Below are positions 58,191-64,000 of a stretch of DNA of 64,000 bases, piece after piece (the first letter of the stretch is position 1; every line of letters starts with the position of its first letter). Source of the DNA: Saturnia japonica (Eukaryota; Arthropoda; Insecta; Lepidoptera; Saturniidae); the NCBI GenBank assembly GCA_033032175.1, contig CM065322.1, positions 434,001 through 498,000 on the forward strand. The letters run 5' to 3'. A program made the translations under genes and the position numbers. A model generated the notes under the pieces. The model was not told the DNA's origin. It made no database searches and saw only the letters and a list, made by a program, of their open reading frames with translations.

Positions 58191-59137
58191 TAAATAACTA
58201 AATTTAGTGGAATCATTTTAGTATCTACATTAAGGTTATGGCCGATAATAAATGTAACTGACTGGTTTCGAAGTAAATACAATAATATATATAAAGAATA
58301 ATACATTGAAAGGAAATTCATTTTTAATTGTCCTGTAACGAAAATCCCTCAATGAAATGTTTCGATCATCAGTAATTGCTTCGCGGACTGTACTTTAAAA
58401 TGGCGCGTAAGCCCCGAAGACGCAGGCGACATCTGTCGACGTAATTGAGGGATTACGCAGATAATTGAAAGTGTGCGAACGAGACGGACGTATAGAAGAC
58501 GAGCGAGTGCGAAAAAGTCGTACGACACCTAAAAGGACCGTGCTTAAACTGAACGGTTAACAGCGTGTCTTCTTGTATATTCGTATTATCTTACGCTTTT
58601 ATGTCCGATTAATCTTGCCAGCGAGTGTATACGTTATTATTCGAATTGAAACATTCGGATGTACAGTTAAGGTGTGTTTTCGTTTGTTTCGTTTCGGTTG
58701 TATAAATAATTGTTTGCTCGCGTAAAACTAGAGTGATGTCGTTTATTCGGTTGTCAAGCAAGGCCGCTCGTCGTTTCGCCTTGTTTGAAGAGTAAGGTAA
58801 TCTGAGATAACGAGCAGTTCGCGAAGTTTAGATTTGTTACCGGTAAACACGTTCTCAACTGCTGACAAAAGCGATCCGCCACTTTAAGGCATAAATATGA
58901 CAATTAGGCTCGGCCGCTTGGGCTTATTATGATGATCGATACGATACGCGAAAATTATTTGTGGTATTTCTTATCACATTACTTAATTTTATTTATGAAA
59001 TTTATTATAATGAATTAAGTGTTATACTTATTTATTTCAACTTTTTCTTATAAGTAACAATTGTGCCAAGTTATTGGTAACACAACCCAAAATTACCAAA
59101 AACCAAAATATAATACTAGGGAGTCCGGTTTAATAGT
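58191..59137. other. Gene-free stretch with a large complex block
   Basis: The block 58370-58960 is the longest CpG-containing, non-repetitive stretch in the window. It shows words such as GAGGGATTACGCAG and CCGATTAATC but no coding frame that I recognise. It is a candidate regulatory module or an unrecognised non-coding exon. Confidence 0.45.
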
Positions 59138-59413
59138 TTTTTCTCAAACATGCATGGAAATATTGTCATTATTTTCGAAAAAGAACATGCGAAGTATTGA
59201 ATTTACGGACATGCCAAGAATGATAAAAGAGATCCAATGAAAGAGTATTTAATAACCCAGCACGCCGTTTCATACAACATTGCTGAAGCGTTGTAATGTT
59301 CCAAATTCAAAAAACGCCCTGCAATGGATTTGATTTTCTTTGTCTGTAAATTCGATACTTCGCGTGTTTTTTTTCCAAAATAATAACTACATTTCCATGC
59401 ATGTTTGAGAAAA
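59138..59413. repeat. Inverted duplication, 73-bp arms, coding-like
   Basis: Arms 59138-59210 and 59341-59413 are reverse complements at about 64 of 72 positions, with a 130-bp spacer. Both arms read as the same peptide-like text: FSNMHGNIVIIFEKEHAKY on the plus strand (left) and FSNMHGNVVIILEKKHAKY on the minus strand (right). The minus-strand frame extends to about 59507, then meets a stop. I do not recognise the protein. Confidence 0.8.
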
Positions 59414-60484
59414 GCACTATATTATATGCTTCGGCGGAAATGGCAATTGCCTGTCTCGTATTATTGAAGTCCTCGCCTACGGTTCGGCCTTCAAACTCGA
59501 TCTGCAATTGCCTATTTCACGACCTTTGCAATAATGTATCTACTATTAAATATGATCAAACTTGGTTCTCTTCACTAACAATTTTGTTTTTCTTCATTTC
59601 CACTGCAAGCACTGTTAGTAAATGTAAGTTTCATTTGAAAGCTATCTAATATATGTATATAGATAATTTGTTATACCCACCATGGTAGCAAACTAGCGTT
59701 CGTTCTTTCTAACGATAAGCGGTCATTGTAGCTATGAAAACATCAGAAAGATTACGCCCGAGTTTCCGACCTTCTAAAAACCTGTTAATTCCATTTTTGA
59801 AGATTTCGATACTTTATTTGCTTTGGAAAACCTCAACAGGAAGCTCATACCAGCATTCACGGAAAGAAACTTCTGTGAAACGGCACTGTCTGAAACTATT
59901 TAGGTTCCAAAGTATGACAATGAACTCTGGCTTGTTTTAAAATTAAACAAGGCAAAATAATTTTTAGGACTCTATCCATAGTTGTAATTTTTTTCATACT
60001 ATACTTCACAAAAACTATTAGAATTCTGGTATTCAAAGATTGAACATAACATGCATATCTTTTATAATGGTAGATGAGTCTATGCACTGAGATAAAAATG
60101 TATTCGAAATATAACCCAGAAAGACACCAATTTAACCGATGCCGTGTTGATCAGCGATATAATTAATTCGATTGATAACCTAATAACACGGACCGTCGGT
60201 CCGATGTAATTATTACAATCAAATCTAATGCCACTGAGCCGGAAGCTGCGCTCTACGCTTGACATATCAAAATTAATCGACTTTGATGTTTAAAAAAGAT
60301 TTAGTCAAGTATATTAAACGTAATCCATTGAAATTGAATTAGTCGTCAATTTGAAACAATTTCCTATTAGGAATTTTGTTTCGCTTTTAAATTTTTAGTT
60401 TTTTGAATCACGCTATAACTTGAATATTGTAGACAAAATGGACTAGAAAGGTCAGTAATAAAAAATCATCTATATTATCATTAT
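59414..60484. other. Gene-free stretch; frame extension of the inverted repeat and a complex block
   Basis: 59414-59660 holds the minus-strand continuation of the unrecognised coding-like sequence, with stops. The block 60100-60290 has ATAATTAATTCGATTGATAACC and a palindrome GGACCGTCGGTCC (60190-60202) and may be regulatory. Confidence 0.45.
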
Positions 60485-60870
60485 AGTATATTGAAGACGA
60501 AAGTGCTCAGTCTAGAGCATCGTCGTAAGGTAGCTTGCCTCTCAGTATTTTACAGGTTGCACTTTGGAGAGTGTGCACAGGAGTTGTACGATTTAATTCC
60601 ACCTAATCCGTTCCACCATAGGACAACTAGACGTCGTGAGGGATTCCACCCTTATGTCGTGGAAATTCCTCTGATTCGCACGAAGCGTTATGCTTCGTCG
60701 TTCATTATGCGAACGGCAAAGGAGTGGAATTTCCATCCACCTATAACTTGGGAGTCTTCAAGCGAAGAGTGAATAGGCATTTAATAGGTAAGCGCGATAC
60801 ATCGTCGGCCTCATCTTTACTTTCCATCAGGTAAGATTGAGGCCAAGCGCACTCCTGTATTGCATTAAAA
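60485..60870 (+). pseudogene. 5'-truncated LINE 3' end
   Basis: The frame from about 60491 reads HRRKVACLSVFYRLHFGEC, then LIPPNPFHHRTTRR and KRYASSFIMRTAKEWN. A frameshift near 60745 breaks the last FKRRVNR block. The 3' UTR has ACTTTCCATCAGGTAAGATT and ends in an A-run at about 60867. It is a relative of the LINE tail at 12346-12775. Confidence 0.88.
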
Positions 60871-61784
60871 AAATTTAGTCTTTTCATTAAGTAATAGAAT
60901 TGGTGATATTAATAAAATATAACTCATCACATTGTGATAAGTTAAGGATAACGTAGCATTCTATTAGTAAAATTATTTTTAAATCCGCAAAAGATTACTC
61001 CAGAAATCATAAAAAAGCTCCAGAGGTTAGTATAATGGTTAAAGAACTATATTATAATATAAACAGGTAGACTTCAGATTTATCGAATGTATTTTCACCC
61101 CTTCAAAATCTGTTCAATATCTCTTTTTTTACGAAACACTAAAATGTTAAAAACAACGTAACAGAAAAATATTATTCAAAAGCAAAATTAATATAATCCC
61201 AAGTTGGTACAAGTGGTACAAGCTTTAATCTACCCAACACATTGCACATTGCCAATCCTTAATGCATTAGACCCGATCGATTCACCGCTACATGTGTCTA
61301 CTTCGCGACTACATCTTCGCCCACCGCTTCCCTCCCACATGGAGTGGGAAAGATGGGGGGGAGGCGATAGACAACGCAAAGTCAATATGTGGAAATAATA
61401 ATAAAGGAGCGCGCGTCCCGCATATGTATCGGCGTATTATCGTCGTATTATCGTTCTAACATCGATGTTTGCTATAGCACTTTAAGTTACTATCGTTTCT
61501 GTATTGCTTATTTTGTGTAGAATACGGACGGCGATTTATGTTATTGTTGTATTCAGTGTTTTATGAGCTTAGCTTTGTTAAAGTATTGTGGGAGAGTGCT
61601 AGTTATATCCAATGTCATATGAGCAAGTAGGACAGCGATATAGTTAAGTTAGGTATAGGAAACAGCTAAAATCGTGTATAATGAATTCAGATTTGCAATA
61701 TCTCTGTAAAGGGATTAACATATGTAACAAAGTTTTAAAATATCAATAAACGGTACATAGGTAGTCTTGGACGGATTAAGTAGG
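60871..61784. other. Gene-free stretch
   Basis: A moderately complex segment lies at 61200-61480, with GTGGGAA (Su(H)-like word) near 61346 and CGTATTATCGT repeated twice at about 61433-61455. No gene. Confidence 0.4.
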
Positions 61785-62050
61785 TACGACAAGAGAGATA
61801 GGGCAAAAAAAATTCTCGCTACTTGGGGCAACCTGACTGGTGGAATACCTCCATTTTACAGAAGTAGCCAGCCAAATCATTATGTGTTGTGTTCCCTGCT
61901 CTGAGCTCTTTTCGGGAGAGGGGTTCCAGGTCGGCAACGTGTTAGTGATACTTCTGATGTTACAAACGTACACATGCTGTGGAAACCGCTTAAAATTTGA
62001 CGGGCCGCGGTAAGAATGTTCGCCACCTTATTTGACTTTAAAAAAAGTAG
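61785..62050 (+). mobile_element. LINE 3' UTR-type fragment
   Basis: The block GTCGGCAACGTGTTAGTGAT, then TCTGATGTTACAAACGT, a GGGCCG word and an A-run at about 62040 matches, in order, the 3' UTR layout of the LINE tail at 12346-12480 and is common in Lepidoptera. Confidence 0.7.
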
Positions 62051-62710
62051 TTAACCAATCCCAGTTCATATTACTATGGAATAGGATAGAAAGAGGACAT
62101 CTTGATAAGCTAACCTCAACTCAAGTCAACCCTCACCTGCATGTGCCTTTTTGAGCAACGGAAAAAGAAAAGTGGCTAAAGCGGTGTGGTAAGCTCGACT
62201 GAACGACCACCATACATACATATAGTGAAAAGTCCTTAGTGATTCACATAAACGCGTAGAGTTTTGGAATCAGTCAGTGCTTATCGAATTTTTATTTACA
62301 TAGCGGTGGCAAAAAATAACAGCAAGAAAAATAAAATAAAAAGTACAAAAACAGGTGAGTGAAGTCGCGGGCGGAATTCTAGTAATATATAAGATAAAAA
62401 AGAAAAAATTACATATATAAAATAATATAGGAGCATAGAAATCTTATGCGGCAATAATATCGTTATTACAAGATTGAGTCGATATTGTCGGATTCCTTTC
62501 GATTCTTGGACCGATTCATGAATACAAATCGAACTTTTGTACCACTGATCAGCACGAATTATGAATTATGAATTATTCTTACTCTCTTATACATTAAGTT
62601 ATTCGATCCTCTTTATATCTTGTGATTTCATTATAACTACAACAGACAAAAACAAACTCTCACCAATTGTGGTAAATATGAACCAATTTTCAAGTTTTTT
62701 AACACTTTAT
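62051..62710. other. Gene-free stretch
   Basis: AT-rich, nothing recognised. Confidence 0.4.
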
Positions 62711-62922
62711 GTGTTCAGCTTTTGAAAACATAAGTGACAATGTGACCTAAGTGAGAAATACACTAACCCTTCAACTTGAGGGTGGTAGTTAACCAGAAGG
62801 GCAATAGAAAATAGCCTACCACCATGCAATGCTTCATTACGATGTTTTCCTTCACCGAAAGCTCTGGCATACTGCAGAACTTGAAGCCACCTCGTGTCCA
62901 TACATGCTATTACTCAGCCATT
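62711..62922 (-). mobile_element. SINE family 2, degraded
   Basis: The plus strand reads AAGTGACAATGTGACC, CTTCATTACGATGTTTTCC and ACTCAGCCATTA (head). The B box is damaged by a deletion near 62878. Confidence 0.82.
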
Positions 62923-63949
62923 ATTGATTCAAACGTTCACTAAGTGCGACACTTCACAGCTATCGATAGTTTGATAAATTAATAAATCAGGAATCAACGA
63001 GACATTGTCCTTAATATAGCCTTTTCAATATTATGTTTTACTCTTAAGTTTTTCATCTTATAAAAACTAATGCTGTAATTGGTGTTTCATAGAACGCATA
63101 CTATATAGATTTAGAAATACCTCAATACCTTGTGTTAGCCATAATGCGTTGGATAAAGCTTAATATTTTTTATGACCATGTTAATATTCCGTTAACAATT
63201 TATGTATATCTTAATGACAATTTCTATTCCCAGAAAATATTTTTGTCATCTTAGCTAGTAAAGAAAACGGTCTCCAAGGGAAGATTTGATTAAATCTTTA
63301 AGCTAGATGATCAGTTCACGGAAGATGTGGCTACGTTAGGTTAGGTTTGACTTGTGATAAGAACAGCGCGAGACAGCGAGCGTTAGATAGGTACCTACTA
63401 ATAACATTGAAGAAATTTTAGATACGAGTTTTGTTATTGATTGGTGATTTGATTCTTGTGATATATTTATTATTCAAATCTAAATTTGAATGTGCATTGC
63501 CCTTTTTTAAATACAAATACAAAGCATAAATAAACCCAGATTAATAACAAATATACAACAGCAAGAAAAAAATGTATATATCAGTTTCCATGTCCTCAAG
63601 TGTATCACAGAAAATGTACGTACAAATATTGTTATATGAAAACTTTCTCGTTCAGCGTCTATATTGTCTGTAACGTAGAGGGTTGGGTGCTTGACGCTTC
63701 ATGCCGCTTTATAGCGCTTTATACTGTAACGATTTCGATGTCATCTTTACGAGCGCTTTATGTTTTACAACCTGCGCGTTTTAAATATTAAAGCACTCAT
63801 GTTTTTGTTTAATAACTTGGCTGCTGGGGATTACATATATGCCAATTTATTTACGTTAAATCATCTTCTACCATTATTTTACCGAATTTTAACTTAAACG
63901 CAGTTTTAATTAAATATTCATTTTATAAAGTTTCATCTATTTATAATAG
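62923..63949. other. Gene-free stretch
   Basis: AT-rich with a C/G-richer spot near 63360-63390. Nothing recognised. Confidence 0.4.
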
Positions 63950-64000
63950 CTAGCGATCGCCCTAAGATCGAAATTCGACCAGCGACTTTTTGATCATAGA
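63950..64000 (-). mobile_element. Helitron family A, 3' end, cut by the window edge
   Basis: CTAG at 63950-63953, then CGATCGCCCTAAGATCG and AATTCGACCAGCGACTTTTT, matching the 3' end of the family-A copies on the - strand. The rest lies outside the window. Confidence 0.85.

Overview
The window looks like a piece of a moth or butterfly nuclear genome. It is AT-rich, almost gene-free, and packed with small interspersed elements that I recognise from lepidopteran genomes: tRNA-derived SINEs, short non-autonomous Helitrons, 5'-truncated LINE tails and a decayed mariner. The placement rests on those repeat families and on one homeobox exon. No species call is possible.

The only host coding sequence I can support is one 200-bp internal exon on the + strand (32968-33167). 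It encodes residues 1-46 of an Nkx6-class homeodomain (HGTX/NK6) and ends at the conserved 46/47 splice junction. I see no matching exon on either side, so most of the window is probably intron, or intron plus flank, of this developmental regulator. Several GC- and CpG-richer islands (about 890-1015, 6820-6990, 11085-11250, 15545-15700, 17090-17430, 33930-34160, 34990-35120, 42960-43210, 44590-44960, 48190-48330, 50400-50540, 54180-54330, 58370-58960, 60100-60290) stand out from the AT background and are candidate cis-regulatory modules.

The centrepiece is a complete insect endogenous retrovirus (errantivirus-type Ty3/gypsy element) at 22226-29972 on the - strand. It has two identical 307-bp LTRs, a 4-bp target duplication (AGGT), a tRNA-Ser-type primer binding site, a polypurine tract, and open gag, pol and env frames. 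Gag and pol overlap in the -1 frame at a classic slippery heptamer. Env has no usable ATG of its own. A perfect splice donor in the 5' leader lies 17 nt after an ATG, and its phase matches an acceptor at the end of pol in front of a hydrophobic signal-like segment. In unspliced RNA the same ATG gives a six-codon uORF that stops inside the donor. Env ends inside the 3' LTR. The element is therefore very young and probably was, or is, able to make all three proteins. It lies antisense to, and about 3 kb upstream of, the homeobox exon.

Other layout. 1-22 kb: LINE reverse-transcriptase relic (2030-3620), Helitron-A copies, SINE families 1 and 2, a LINE tail, several hairpins. 30-45 kb: Helitron-B copies, SINE-1, the homeobox exon followed by a Helitron-A copy. 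45-64 kb: LINE tails of at least four families, SINE-1/2/3, a mariner relic (57280-58190), an inverted duplication with a coding-like arm (59138-59413), and a Helitron-A end cut off by the window edge.
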